A stretch of 64,000 nt of DNA from Xiphydria camelus (GCA_963678675.1 OY783195.1:20540912-20604911); one strand, 5' to 3'; counted from the stretch's first letter, positions 22,074 to 32,115 are shown. Translations and numbers: made by a program. The notes: a model not told the origin generated them from the letters alone.

Positions 22074-22149
22074 CCCGGCCAGGACTCGAACCTGTGATCT
22101 TTAGAAGACTGGGAACGCTTCTCGCATTCTACCAATTGCGCCATCGACT
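22074..22149 (-). ncRNA. tRNA-like sequence (probable SINE head or tRNA pseudogene)
   Basis: Reading minus: an A-box-like TGGCGCAATTGGTAGAATGC and a B-box GGTTCGAGTCC about 45 nt later, with tRNA-like spacing, but the anticodon and acceptor stems do not pair well and no oligo(T) terminator follows. A related copy lies at 37693-37790. A dispersed pair of this kind suggests a tRNA-derived SINE. Confidence 0.55.
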
Positions 22150-22272
22150 CTTTGTGGTGGAAGTCGACTAACAAGTTATACATATGTATAATATCGATAC
22201 TTGAAAGCAACAGTACTGTAACTAGTGAGATAAACCCGAAAGCCGATTTCGAGCTATGTCAAACGTAAACTA

Positions 22273-22389
22273 AAACCGGCCTTTATACAATGCAACACTG
22301 AGATATCTCGGCAAAAATATTTAAATAAATATTTAATTTAAATATTTTTGCCAAGATATCTCAGTGTTGCATTGTGTAAAGGCCGGTTT
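22273..22389. repeat. 117-bp near-perfect hairpin
   Basis: AAACCGGCCTTTATACAATG and its complement, ~50-bp arms with a short AT loop. Probably a tiny foldback element. Confidence 0.85.
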
Positions 22390-22391
22390 AT

Positions 22392-22721
22392 AGCTGATAG
22401 AATACCTCATTTAGAATCTATTTAGCCACAGTTACCTTAGTACAAACTCTGATAGTTTTCGAGCTATTCGCCAATGAAAGAATGAAGATAATAACTCTTA
22501 CATTCATTTTTTCAGTTTGAATTCTTGCTCTAATCTGTATTTTTCTATTTAATATGGTAAGGATTGTCTAAAAACGAAGTAGAGATTAATAACATCATTT
22601 TACCACATTGAAAACGGGTGATAACATTATCACTTTTTTGCGAATAGCTCGAAAATTATCAGACTTTGTACTAAGGTAACTGTGGCTAAATAGGTTCTAT
22701 AAATGAAGTATTCTATCAGCT
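22392..22721. mobile_element. 330-bp foldback element
   Basis: Arms of about 80 bp share 'ccacagttaccttagtacaa' and 'agctgatagaatac' in inverted order. It directly abuts the previous hairpin. Confidence 0.75.
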
Positions 22722-23139
22722 CATATAAGGTTTGTATCGACCTGCATAACACCCTGTATATATCTCATTAAATTTTTAAAAATAATTTGATACTTTCTTT
22801 TTCAAAACAGTAACGATTATGATAATTAATTATTCATTATTTATGGAATAATTCAGTACAATTTGCACTGTTTGAAACATTATTATAATATCAATTTTGT
22901 TATTTTCTAATTAAAAAATTCTTCTATCGGGGTATGAAATCAATTAATTGTAAATTTACAGCCGCACATACGCAGATCAAAATTTGTAACTAGTCACAAA
23001 TTGCTTTCTGGGAACAAACCTATTATTATATCAATTTTATTATTTTCTAATTTAACACATTCGCTACCACTTTTAGATTGATTGCATCGCGCTCAGTGCC
23101 GGTAACAGACTGAATAATGTAATGTGCACGTCAATGTGT
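22722..23139. other. AT-rich with one direct repeat
   Basis: 'ttattataatatcaatttt' with 'gttattttctaatt' occurs at 22880 and again at 23022; nothing else is recognised. Confidence 0.45.
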
Positions 23140-23202
23140 CTCCGATCGGAGCCGGCGGCACAGGCGCGAAGTGTCGACTGGCTCCGATCGGAGCCGGCGG
23201 CA
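23140..23202. repeat. Direct repeat of CTCCGATCGGAGCCGGCGGC
   Basis: Two 21-bp copies 42 bp apart, each opening with the palindrome CTCCGATCGGAG; GC-rich in AT-rich surroundings. Confidence 0.8.
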
Positions 23203-23216
23203 GCAAACGTGTTAAA

Positions 23217-24065
23217 AATTTTGTGAAAACAATGAATTTACCGACATTCATGGTCGGTAAATTTACGAAGTGTGCACGTCGAAAAGGCACCGTGACTGCA
23301 CTGAGTGTAACTACTGTGTCTTTACGCTGTGAACCACCAAGTGTGTTCAGTGTGTAGCCACGGTGCTTTTAGTTTGTGTACTCCACGCGATCATGGCACG
23401 GTGAGACCACAGTGGTGTCACTACGTGGCAGCACTGCGTGCGGCCAGCGTGTAAATGCACGCTTCCCCGATAGCAAAGTGGCGCCACCGTGACTGCACAC
23501 TACTTTCACGCGGTGTATTCGAGTGCATGCACTGGGGTGTCCATCTGTCTGTGCACCGTGAAGCCACGCTGCAGTCACGCAGTGTGAGTACCGAGTGTAA
23601 GCACTGTGGCATAACACGGTGACTTCACAGTGGTTTTACTGTGAGATGATGGTGTAGACCAGCCCCCTGCAACTTACACGTATTCCCATTAGATATCTTT
23701 GACCACGCTTTGTCGCCAGTCGTACTAATCCGCTACGTGGCGCCCTACATGCTGGCCCTGTGTTGGCTGCTGCTGGCTGCTGGCTGTTCGCTGTGCTGGC
23801 TCATATAAAATTCATTCGAACATGTACTGGACTATTTCTATTACTTCATAAAATTCCTTATCCCTACATATTTATTACAAAATGGAATAATGCTTCATTG
23901 CACTCAAGTCCCTTCATTCACACCTCATTCGCCCGCTTTCAGCCGGGCCAGCGACACTGCGCCACCATGCGGTTGGCGATAACGGTGTGGCCATGCGAAA
24001 CGTAGAGTTGCAGGGGGCTGGTGTAGACCCAGTGGCTTCGCTGTGAAGTTATCATATGGACTACA
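23217..24065. mobile_element. CACNGTG-rich element carrying a hAT MITE
   Basis: 23217-23470 matches 32225-32475 closely ('ggtcggtaaatttacgaagt', 'gtgcacgtcgaaaaggcacc'). An internal CCCCGATAGCAAAGTGGCGC end at 23463 starts a second unit, interrupted at 23660-24020 and resuming at 24021. The frames inside are by-products. Confidence 0.65.
23660..24020. mobile_element. 361-bp hAT-type MITE
   Basis: TIRs CAGCCCCCTGCAACT and AGTTGCAGGGGGCTG, flanked by perfect 8-bp duplications GTGTAGAC at 23652-23659 and 24021-24028. The duplication fits the hAT preference nTnnnnAn and the TIR starts CAG. The core contains a (GCT)n-like tract; no transposase. Confidence 0.92.
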
Positions 24066-24285
24066 CACACAGGGATGTATTCTAATAAAATATTTATATT
24101 AAAAAACAACATTTCTTTTACTATTCCATTTATTAAATGAACATATTGTAGCTGGAGATCCCAATATCAACATATCAAAATGTATTATCTGTCAATTCCC
24201 GGGAAAATTTATAATTAATTAAAAACTTAAGTTTTGGCCCTAAGCCACTTTATAGTATAGTCTTATTAGATATTCGCGAAACAAT

Positions 24286-25535
24286 TTATTAGTGTCAGGA
24301 TAAAACCGGTACCAATCGATAGAAAAAAGTCTCCTGAATGACATATAGAAATGGGTAATCTTCAAATTGATGAGAAATAATGTAATTAATTAAAAACTCT
24401 CTTCCAAAATCACATGCCAACAAATCGCGAAGCTATATTTTTTAAGATTTAAAATCTGAACACAGTAAGCTATAAATGGCATTTTTGTCAAAAATTGCAC
24501 TTACGAGGTTTTCAAAGTAAGGTATCGATATGTAATTCAAATTGGCTTAAATCGATCAGCTGATCGTTACGCGACGCTCCTTTATTACGCGCGCAACTAA
24601 CGGAGGAAAGCGCGTTCCGCAATCTATTCAAATTTACGCTTCATTCTGTATTGATTTTTATAATTAATATATTTATCAAATTCTTCGTTTTTTGAAAATT
24701 ATTATCATTATTTTTAATTATGTTATGAATGAAGAAGCAATTTTTTAAATAATTTAACGATGAAGGATCTTTAGTAAATGTCAAGAAAATAAATTTAAGT
24801 GATCCATTTTCATAAATCATTTTCGAAATACTATACTAACGTATAGACATTATCTGAACAAAAATGAATTTAGTTTGTTTTCTTTTTCAGATTTCACGTA
24901 ATTCTTTATATCTCCATAGGATGACTGCACGAAAATAAAACGGCGTAAAACCCACAAGTATTTCGAAAATGATTTATGAAAATGGATCATTTAAATTTAT
25001 TTTGTTGACATTTATTAAAGATCTTTCGTCGTTAAATTATTTAAAAAATTACTTCTTCATTCATAACAGAATTAAAAATAATGGTAATAATTTTCAAAAA
25101 ACGAAGAATTTGATATTAATTATAAAAATCAATACATAATGAAGCATAAATTTGAATAGATTGCGGAACGCGCTTCTTTCCTCCGTTAGCTGCGCGCATA
25201 ATAAAGGAGCGTCGCGTAACGATCAGCTGATCGATTTAAGCCAATTTGAATTATATATGTTTAATAATTCATTACACAAAAACGGTGCATCATAGACTAT
25301 AAGTTCCGACTTGAAATTTGTAAAGAATTTTCTCCTCTACATTGGGATATTTTCATTTATGAAATTAGTTACAGAAAAAACATAGCTTCGCGATTTCTTG
25401 GCATAAATGATTTTGAAAGATAGTTTTTAATTAATTATATTCTTTCTCGTCAATTTTAAGATTACCCATTTCTATATGTCATTCAGGAGACTTTTTTCTA
25501 TCGATTGGTACCGGTTTTATCATGACACTAATAAA
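24286..25535. mobile_element. 1.25-kb palindromic foldback
   Basis: The arms run from 'ttattagtgtcaggataaaa' at the left to its partner at 25535, sharing 'ccggtaccaatcgatagaaa', 'atcgatcagctgatcgttac' and 'aattcttcgttttttgaaaa'. Arms differ by a replaced block at about 24370-24540 versus 25260-25440. No open frame of note. Confidence 0.8.
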
Positions 25536-25715
25536 CTTCTTACTTAATAGAAGAAACAAATTTAGTTCTACTGGGCTATTAATCATTCATTTCTCCTATA
25601 TTATTTACTCGATCAAAAAAATGATGATACCAATTTGTAGCGGGGAAAATGTACTATAAAATTGATGTGCGAGAACCTACATGACAAAATGCACGGTTAA
25701 TTTATAATAATTTTT

Positions 25716-25840
25716 TGAAAGTCCCGGTGTACGAAAGTACAATAAGCTGCGCATGGCGCGTTTTACGTGGTTCGCCATGAGAACAGCCGATTGCTTGGCG
25801 AAACATGCTTAGAAATTACTTTCGTACACCGGGATTTTCA
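25716..25840. mobile_element. 125-bp MITE abutting a protein kinase D exon
   Basis: TIRs TGAAAGTCCCGGTGTACGAA and the complement ending 25840, with an unrelated ~75-bp core. It lies 6 bases from the end of the last recognisable kinase exon, just inside the predicted intron. Confidence 0.8.
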
Positions 25841-25846
25841 GGTACA

Positions 25847-26115
25847 CTCAAACATCCTTTCGAGATTGACGACTCCGCTGTGGGAGAGATTCTGCAGGAT
25901 GGCTACTTCGTTCTTGAGCTGGACCTCTTGCTTGGTGGGAAAATGTAGCTTGTCGATCACCTTTATCGCCACCGCGCGGCCGGTCTTGCGATGAACTCCG
26001 CCGTAGACGATAGCAAATTGACCCGAGCCAAGAACTTCGTCTGGGAAGATGTGATAGAGCTGCGACATGTCGGTTACGCGTTGCTCTGGCTCGGTCGTCG
26101 ACTGCTCCTGCCGAC
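25847..26115 (-). CDS. PKD: PKD exon d (linker and kinase N-lobe)
   Basis: Encodes [20 protein letters not shown] then [12 protein letters not shown] and on to [10 protein letters not shown]. Acceptor 'cgttttccgcag'. The 3' end is uncertain: the likeliest donor is GA then GTGTACC at 25846-25847; reading on gives a stop at 25838 inside the MITE. Confidence 0.85.
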
Positions 26116-26794
26116 CTGCGGAAAACGACGCGTGTTTTTTTGTTATAGCGTCGGTACGCGTTCGTGCGCACACTCGTGAGCTCTGAACGTACTTGCCGAT
26201 CCGGAGGTGATGGGCATGAATGCCTGCCTGATACTCGTTTCCCAGGACCTCGCCAAGTGAACGCCAATGCCACTTTCCGGCGGCGGAAGCTGACCACTCG
26301 CACCTCCGTAGAGGGGATCTTCGCCGACGTAGTATTCGACGTTGGCCGTTCTCGACTCAAAACAATGCATCGTGCCTGGAAGAATCGTTTAGAATCGTTT
26401 ATTGCAGCTAGTACCAGTAGGTCCAAGACCAGTAGGAAGGGGAGGACGCGCGCGTTGTTAACCGACTAAACGCGCGCAGACAATTTTTAACGATTTATGT
26501 ACTCACGAGAATGTTGTTGTTCCCTGGCGGCGTCGACGACTAGAATTTCAACCAACGGAATCTCTTTGAAGTACTTGGAACTGCTGTCGCTTTGGAACAG
26601 AATTATGGCCTTTGTGTCCAATCGCCAGTAGTGTCTCTTCCTCTGAAAACACGCGCGTCTTAATGATGGGGGAGGCGAAACCGAATCAGCGCCACGTCGT
26701 CAACCTACCATCGGATCGCGATTCGTCGAGTGCACCATCCATCCTTCCTTCAGGATCTTGGAGCCGCGTCGTTTCATGTGCTTGGCGCTTTGAA
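25847..26794 (-). CDS. PKD: Protein kinase D, partial gene (PH domain end and kinase N-lobe)
   Basis: Four exons on the minus strand (26709-26794, 26507-26642, 26193-26375, 25847-26115) join in consistent phase into one PKD-family protein segment. The PH domain shows [10 protein letters not shown], then [39 protein letters not shown] and the C-terminal helix [15 protein letters not shown] short linker leads to the kinase start [20 protein letters not shown], the lysine in VAIKVIDK and the helix-C glutamate in [13 protein letters not shown] is a diacylglycerol-regulated Ser/Thr kinase acting at Golgi, plasma membrane and nucleus. Introns are 66, 131 and 77 bp. The third glycine of the nucleotide loop is alanine. 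The C1 domains upstream and the catalytic loop downstream were not found in the window, so the gene is partial here: long introns, a transposon-split gene, or a pseudogene are all possible. Dense MITEs surround it. Confidence 0.9.
26193..26375 (-). CDS. PKD: PKD exon c (end of PH domain)
   Basis: Encodes [18 protein letters not shown] through [18 protein letters not shown]. Acceptor 'gattcttccag', donor GCAA then GTACGT. One leftover A joins GT of the next exon to give serine. Confidence 0.9.
26507..26642 (-). CDS. PKD: PKD exon b (PH domain core)
   Basis: Encodes [19 protein letters not shown] through [15 protein letters not shown]. Acceptor 'gtgttttcag', donor C then GTGAGTACA. Starts in phase 0 and leaves one base for the next exon. 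Confidence 0.9.
26709..26794 (-). CDS. PKD: PKD exon a (start of PH domain)
   Basis: Encodes [28 protein letters not shown] after two bases finishing a codon. Acceptor is 'gtgaatag' before TTCAAAG; donor is ATG then GTAGGTT. Confidence 0.85.
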
Positions 26795-26969
26795 CTATTC
26801 ACATCAGCGGTATATTGTTACTCGGCGATGAGCTGCACCTGCGTTATCGCGTACGAGGTACCAAGTGTGACGGAGGGAGTGATGGAGAAGAAAAAATAAC
26901 AGTTGCGCCTCTCGGGCGGTCAGCTTTCTTTACCTACACGCAGCCGCGTAAATCGATGCGTGCTTTGTG

Positions 26970-27210
26970 TCGGGCCTTTGCACACGACATTTTTTCAACT
27001 GGCTGACGACGCGCGTTGAACGCGATTAGAACGCTCAGTAAGCGCAAGGCAGTCGGCAAGTTGTGACCTTTGCACACGATGAGGATGCGCTTATCAAAAA
27101 GGCCCTTAGATCGCACACGACATTTTTTCAACTAGCTAACGACGCACGTTTTTCATGAGCGCGTCCTCTGCGCGTCAAGGATCGTGTGCAAAGGTCACAC
27201 AACTTGCCGA
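26970..27210. mobile_element. Diverged copies of the GGGCCTTTGCACACGACG MITE
   Basis: 'gggcctttgcacacgacatt' and 'tttcaactggctgacgacgc' at 26973, the opposite end at about 27100, then a second partial copy to 27210. Rearranged and incomplete. Confidence 0.7.
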
Positions 27211-27270
27211 CAACTTTGAAATCTCACCAACGAATCAACGATTTTCTGAAACTATTTGAAAAAGAAAAAA

Positions 27271-27664
27271 TAACATATAATATAAAACAGTTTTTACAGA
27301 AAAATTGTTAGATGTGAAACATCGAAATTCTTCTTTGTAGAAAGTATGCGATAGGAAGGATGGACCACGCGTCCGTCGAAAGAACACGTGCGCCAGTGCG
27401 CATTTGTATTTATGACTGTGATACTATTAAACGGTACGAACCGTTGTGTCTAATTCAAAAAGCGCATTTAGTTTACTCCCTCTTAACTCTACCATCGGTA
27501 CTGTTTAATAGTATCACAGTCATAAATACAAATGCGCACTAACGCACGTGTTCTTTCGACGGACGCGTGGTCAATCCTTCCTATCGCATACTTTCTACAA
27601 AGAAGAATTTCGATATTTCACATCTAACAATTTTTCTATAAAAACTGTTTTATATTATATGTTA
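27271..27664. mobile_element. 394-bp foldback element
   Basis: Arms of ~170 bp from 'taacatataatataaaacag' to its partner share 'gaagaatttcgatgtttcac'-type and 'atgcgcatttgtatttatga'-type words. The centre includes 'gtgtctaattcaaaaagcgc'. Related pieces at 29343-29693, 43180-43240 and 52840-52965. Confidence 0.85.
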
Positions 27665-27699
27665 TTATACACACACGTATTTTTATCTACAACAAAGTA

Positions 27700-27942
27700 T
27701 CTTACATCGATGTGGGCCTAAAGTTCATAGATAATAAGATAATGGCGATTAAATTTCCTTTCCTGGTGAATAAGTTTAGCCTCATATGTTTCTTTGACTT
27801 ATCAAATATCTATTTACAATCGTGATGTATTATAGATTGTACACACATACGTACCATATGAGGCTAAACTTACTTGCCAGCGAAGAAGTTTCAATTACTA
27901 TTATCTCATTATTTATGAACTTTTGACCTATATCGATATGAC
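27700..27942. mobile_element. ~240-bp foldback element
   Basis: 'agtttagcctcatatg' pairs with 'catatgaggctaaactt', and 'aaagttcatagataataaga' with its partner near 27915; the arms are imperfect. Confidence 0.7.
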
Positions 27943-28229
27943 TTTTCTATGCATGGTGGGAGAAGGAAATTCTTCGAAACCACCGAGCTGGAGCATGAAA
28001 ATTGGCGCCGGGAGAGTACGCAGATTCAGCGCCGTTCGGTTGGTGCTATCCCCGAAGAAGTACACGTGCACCGCGCAATAGTCGAATTTATTGCGGGTCT
28101 GCACTTTGTCCGAGGAGAGCATAAAAGGCAGAGGGTTTCTGTTGCCTCCCGCGAGGCTCCTAAAATCTGAGCACGCGCGGTCGAGGCCCTTCGCTTGCGA
28201 CCCGGCTCCTATCACTCTCGCTAGACTGA
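27943..28229 (-). other. GC-richer open stretch, unrecognised
   Basis: A 109-codon minus frame (27928-28257) includes NKFDYCAVHVYFFGDSTNRT and LNLRTLPAPIFMLQLGG. The composition looks protein-like and GC is higher than around it. It lies upstream of the PKD exons on the same strand, but I could not match it to the PKD N-terminus or C1 domains. Confidence 0.25.
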
Positions 28230-28412
28230 CAAGGGGACCCTCCGAAAGTCGGAGCACCGATTGTAATGAATTTTTTTTTATAAATAAAGGGAAGTCCCCT
28301 GAGTAACGTTCATACTTTACTTTTGTCCAATGCGCCTTTGTTTATTTAAAAAAAAAGAAATTGTTTTGACGCGTAAAGTGTGTACTGTAATGTAATACTC
28401 GGTATCCAAGAT

Positions 28413-28500
28413 AACGGCGTGGCGCAGTCGGCTAAGGCATAGACTTACCACGCGGGCGTTCCGCGTTCGATTCCCGTGCATGCACTATCTTTTTTTTTTT
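28413..28500 (+). ncRNA. tRNA-like Pol III unit, left arm
   Basis: A-box TGGCGCAGTCGGCTAAGGC (28420), B-box GTTCGATTCCC (28465-28475), and an 11-nt T-run at 28490-28500 as terminator. Box spacing is tRNA-like, but the anticodon stem around GACTTACCACG pairs poorly. It may be a decayed tRNA or a SINE-type promoter. Confidence 0.6.
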
Positions 28501-28913
28501 GCCAATTTCGAACTTTTTCACTTTTTTTATTATTAAAACTATTGCTACTAATCTTTAGAAGTAAAATAAATCTAGGTAAGGCTAAAAAACTGTTACCAAA
28601 ATTTCACTAATTGCCTTCGAATGACATTTACCTGGTGTTGACGTCACGAGTGAATTACCACCAAATTTAATGAATGTTTCGTAGGAAAATGAGTAATTTG
28701 CACTTACCCGGCATTGACGTCATTTAATGTGAAGCATAGAAATTGTCACCAAAAGTTCACTAATTTGCCTTCGAATGATTAGTAACAATCGTTCAAAATA
28801 TAGTTTTAAATGCAAAAAAATTTTTTTATTCACGTTACCTAGATTTATTTTACTTCTAAAGATTAGTAGCAATAGTTTGAATAATAAAAAAAGTGAAAAA
28901 GTTCGAAATTGGC

Positions 28914-28999
28914 AAAAAAAAAAGAGTGCATGCACGGGAATCGAACGCGGGACGCCCGCGTGGTAAGTCTATGCCTTAGCCGACTGCGCCACGCCGTTA
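28914..28999 (-). ncRNA. tRNA-like Pol III unit, right arm
   Basis: Inverted partner of 28413-28500 with one difference in the variable region (GCGTCCCGCG in place of GCGTTCCGCG), A- and B-boxes intact, and the terminator T-run at 28914-28923. The two units are transcribed toward each other. Confidence 0.6.
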
Positions 29000-29342
29000 T
29001 CTTGGATACCGAGTATTACATTACAGTACACACTTTACGCGTCAAAACAATTTCTTTTTTTTTTAAATAAACAAAGGCGCATTGGACAAAAGTAAAGTAT
29101 GAGCGTTACTCAGGGGACTTCCCTTTATTTATAAAAAAAAATTCATTACAATCGGTGCTCCGACTTTCGAAGGGTCCCCTTGTGAGTTACTATCTATTTA
29201 GCCGGTCAAATAGACTGAAATTTCTCTGGCAGTAAATTTTTATCGTGTATCCACTGCACAATCTAGCTAGATTTATTTTTCTCAACCGAGATTCTAGACT
29301 AACTCTCGCTAGATTGTTCTCAATGCTGTGTCCACTTGAGTA

Positions 29343-29693
29343 AATCTAGCTGAAAACGAAAGAACACGTTCGCAAGTGCGCATTTGTATTTATAATTGTG
29401 ATACTATTAAACGGTATAAACCGTTGTGTCTAATTCAAAAAGCGCATTTAGTTTACTCTCTCTTAACTCTGCCATCAGTCGCTGTTCCGTCTCACGATAA
29501 ACGGAATTCGACACAACGGTTCGTACCGTTTAATGGTATCACAGTCATAAATACAAATGCGCACTGGCGCACGTATTCTTTCAACGGATGCGTGGTCCAT
29601 CCTTCCTATCGCATACTTTCTACAAAGAAGAATTTCGATGTTTCACATCTAACAATTTTCCTATACAAACGGTATTTAAATGTTATTTTTAAA
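29343..29693. mobile_element. Partial foldback related to 27271-27664
   Basis: 'gcgcatttgtatttataatt' at 29379 pairs with the stretch near 29550, with 'acggaattcgacacaacggt' in the middle; the right arm continues through 'catactttctacaaagaaga'. The left arm is shorter than the right. Confidence 0.75.
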
Positions 29694-30029
29694 CGTGCTA
29701 ACCAATGATCAATCAATCCTCATGCTTTCATTAATGAGGGTAAATACTGCTTCGTACACCGATACAGTGAGCGTGTAGTAGTAAGTGGTTAACCCTCGTA
29801 CGTCCCTCGGGTCTATAATGACCCACAGCGTTCAATATCGATAAGTTATTATTATGCCTTTAGAGATAATCTTCTGAAATTTTTAGACATTGTTTCTTTC
29901 TTATAACGATAATTTTTCATGATGGAAATAAGCATATAATTATGTAATTTTGTCGACTACAAAAAACTGCACGTACAAGGTCTTCGGGTCATATATGACC
30001 CATACTGTAGAATATTTAGTTATTTGTAT

Positions 30030-30575
30030 TCAGGTACCATTTGTAGTCAAAATGTACCATTTTTCATATATTATGCAGTTTCCAGTGATTTCATAATACT
30101 TCAGACAAATTTTATAAAGTGTACGTAGTTTGTTTGCTGAATGACCATGCATGTAGAGACGGAGTACGGACGTGGTCATTCCTGCTCTGCTCAGTTCTCC
30201 TGTAGGTATCTCTCCAAGTAGTGCGAGGAGTGTCTGTCTGATGGTATTAGCGTATATAATACCACCCATTACAATCGAAAGATCGAGAAATTTTTCAAAT
30301 TTATCTTTTGTGAGAGGACGCCATTTCTTCATATGAGAATTTTCAACCTGATGATTTTGAGTTTCATAACGATTCGTCTCCTCTATAATCCTTTCAAGCA
30401 GACTAGAATCAAAAAAATAATTGAAATAATCGATTGGACTATTTCCCGATATAAAGATTTTCGGATTTATTTCGGAGATACCTTCGAAATCTTTGATTGA
30501 TGGGTAAAAATACGGGTACTTGTACTTTTGGTTCGGATTCGCCACTAGTCCAAGCTTCATTTTCAGCCATTGCAT
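30030..30575 (-). pseudogene. piggyBac transposase, N-terminal fragment
   Basis: 181 residues. NSPIDYFNYFFDSSLLERII followed by ETNRYETQ, and WRPLTKDKFEKFLDLSIVMG, is the typical piggyBac N-terminal domain. Past about residue 110 the similarity fades, suggesting a frameshift. The catalytic Asp triad and the C-terminal cysteine-rich finger are absent, so it is not active. Upstream sequence within the element is occupied by an unrelated nested repeat. Confidence 0.85.
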
Positions 30576-30694
30576 TGTTGGATACTACTGTATCAATACA
30601 ACCGTAAAGAACAGGCGAGCGAGGCAGGCTTATAGATTGCGCGGAGCGTTGCGTTTGCGCGAACGAATTCGCAATACGCCACCAATAAGGCTTT

Positions 30695-31030
30695 TCGCGT
30701 ATACCGTGTCATCATTCACCATATTGTATTCGCCATGTTGGATTTGAGACTAGACCGATTTGGACATCAGCATCGTAATGAGCGACCCCGAAAACCCCCC
30801 AAGTAACAAGTTTCGGGCCATAATCTTCAAATTCTAAATATTTCTGGAATTCATCATCCGCCATATTGCATTCGCCATCTTGAATTTGAGAATAGAGCGA
30901 TTTGGATATCAGCATCATAATGAGCGACCCAAAAAACCCCGAGTAACAAGTTTTGAGCGATAATCTTTCCTGCCAAATTTTTTCCACTGGATCCAAAGTC
31001 GATTTTGCCCTGTGTCCGAGGTGGTCGATA
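30695..31030. repeat. ~130-bp repeat units, 'gatttggacatcagcatcgt' family
   Basis: Two to three units of 'catcatccgccatattg', 'gaccgatttggacatcagca' and 'taacaagtttcgggccataa', ending at 'gtggtcgatatatcgaccag'. The same units build the arms of the element at 53950-54825. Confidence 0.8.
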
Positions 31031-31294
31031 TATCGACCAGCAGTTAGGTCGGGGCCTCAAAATAGGAAATTATTGACTTTATTTATAAATTTTACGTTTA
31101 AATAGTCGATTTTAACTGAAATTTCCCCGGGCTCTAACGGTTAATATGTACGAGTACATACATCCTACCCTTGGGTCATATATGACCCGAAGGACTTAAG
31201 TGTAAGTATAAATGAGGGCCGTACGAGGGTTAAGCTAGGGCTCGGTGAAAGGGGTCCATCGAGTCGTGGCGGAGAGAGCCGATACGTCCCGAGT

Positions 31295-31412
31295 TAGGCC
31301 AGGCGAACGTTGGGACGCAGTTCAGTGAGGAGACGCAGGGTGATCGTTGCCTCTATATCTATATATAGAATAGATATAGATATAGAGGCAATGTTCAACG
31401 TTCGCCTGGCCT
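31295..31412. repeat. 118-bp inverted repeat
   Basis: 'aggccaggcgaacgttg' pairs with 'caacgttcgcctggcct'; the inner pair 'gttgcctctatatctatat' pairs with 'atagatatagaggcaat'. Confidence 0.75.
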
Positions 31413-31419
31413 TAGCGTA

Positions 31420-32115
31420 TTTAGCCACTCCAGCGACGTTTCACGAGCAGCCGGTCTCACCCCCGAAGCGCGGCATAAGATGTTTCACATCAAAAAGATA
31501 AAGTATCGCAAGGGTCGAGATACGACGTTGATTGAATAATTACCTCGATGGTCTGGAATTTTGAAATTCGTCGGAAGATGCGTCGTCATGGCACGGAACG
31601 AGGTCCTACGGAAATATCATACGCCTAAAACGATTCTTAGTGCGCTTTCCTCGTGTTTCCTTGTGTTTCCTTGTGTTTATGCGGTTAGAGGGGGGATGAT
31701 GACAGGTTGGCTTATTGTCACTTCACTGTAGATTCCCAGCATAGCTCGGTCGTTCGCAAGGGCCTCTTCAGTGTCCCGGAGCTCCCGAGGCGGTTTCTCG
31801 CGAGAGTCGCTCGTCCGGTATCTCTCTGCCGCGCTATATAGCGGCGGCCATGATGGCGTTCGTGCAACGAGGGAACTCGACACGGCAGACTTCGTAATCG
31901 TCGAATAATGCCTAAACGCCGGCCTCGCCGCACTTCCATTTCACTCAGTGAGCTTCGCACTGCTCCGCGAACACCACCATGCACTTTTTATCGCACTCAC
32001 TCGCGAAAAACCCGACTAAAGTTCCGAATTTCGTAGGAGCGATCCGCCACACGTCCGCATTGCTCGGCCACCGAACCTTTAAATTTAATTACGAACACGT
32101 TCCCTGCGTATTAAA
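31420..32115. other. CpG-rich non-repetitive segment
   Basis: GC and CpG content is clearly higher than the surroundings and I see no match to other repeats in the window. Minus-strand frames of 68 and 88 codons (31677-31883, 31718-31984) lack recognised motifs. It could be the 5' exon or promoter of a host gene, possibly PKD, which lies downstream on the minus strand, but this is speculation. Confidence 0.35.

Larger units (their letters stand above)
28230..29182. mobile_element. 953-bp foldback carrying a tRNA-like unit in each arm
   Basis: The ends CAAGGGGACCCTCCGAAAGT and the complement at 29182; arms of ~350 bp are almost identical, including the tRNA-like sequence and its T-run. The ~250-bp centre holds a direct repeat of 'ttgccttcgaatga'. 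Confidence 0.88.
29793..31229 (-). mobile_element. piggyBac-family element, truncated
   Basis: TTAA at 29789-29792 and 31230-31233 flank TIRs CCCTCGTACGTCCCTC and its partner CCCTCGTACGGCCCTC. Subterminal palindromes GGGTCATATATGACCC lie at 29986 and 31173, with an imperfect one at 29808. It encodes only the N-terminal part of a transposase and contains a nested repeat (30695-31030). At 1.44 kb it is shorter than an autonomous element. Confidence 0.9.

Noticed and set aside
22074..22149. Functional tRNA gene
   Set aside because: A- and B-boxes are good, but stems pair poorly, there is no terminator, and a longer copy lies at 37693; it looks like a dispersed tRNA-derived repeat.
25767..26469. 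Several plus-strand frames across the PKD exons
   Set aside because: They are antisense shadows; the minus-strand exons have family motifs and consistent splice phases.
27928..28257. Missing PKD N-terminal exon
   Set aside because: I could not align it to the PKD N-terminal or C1 domains (no HX12CX2C pattern), so it is left unassigned.
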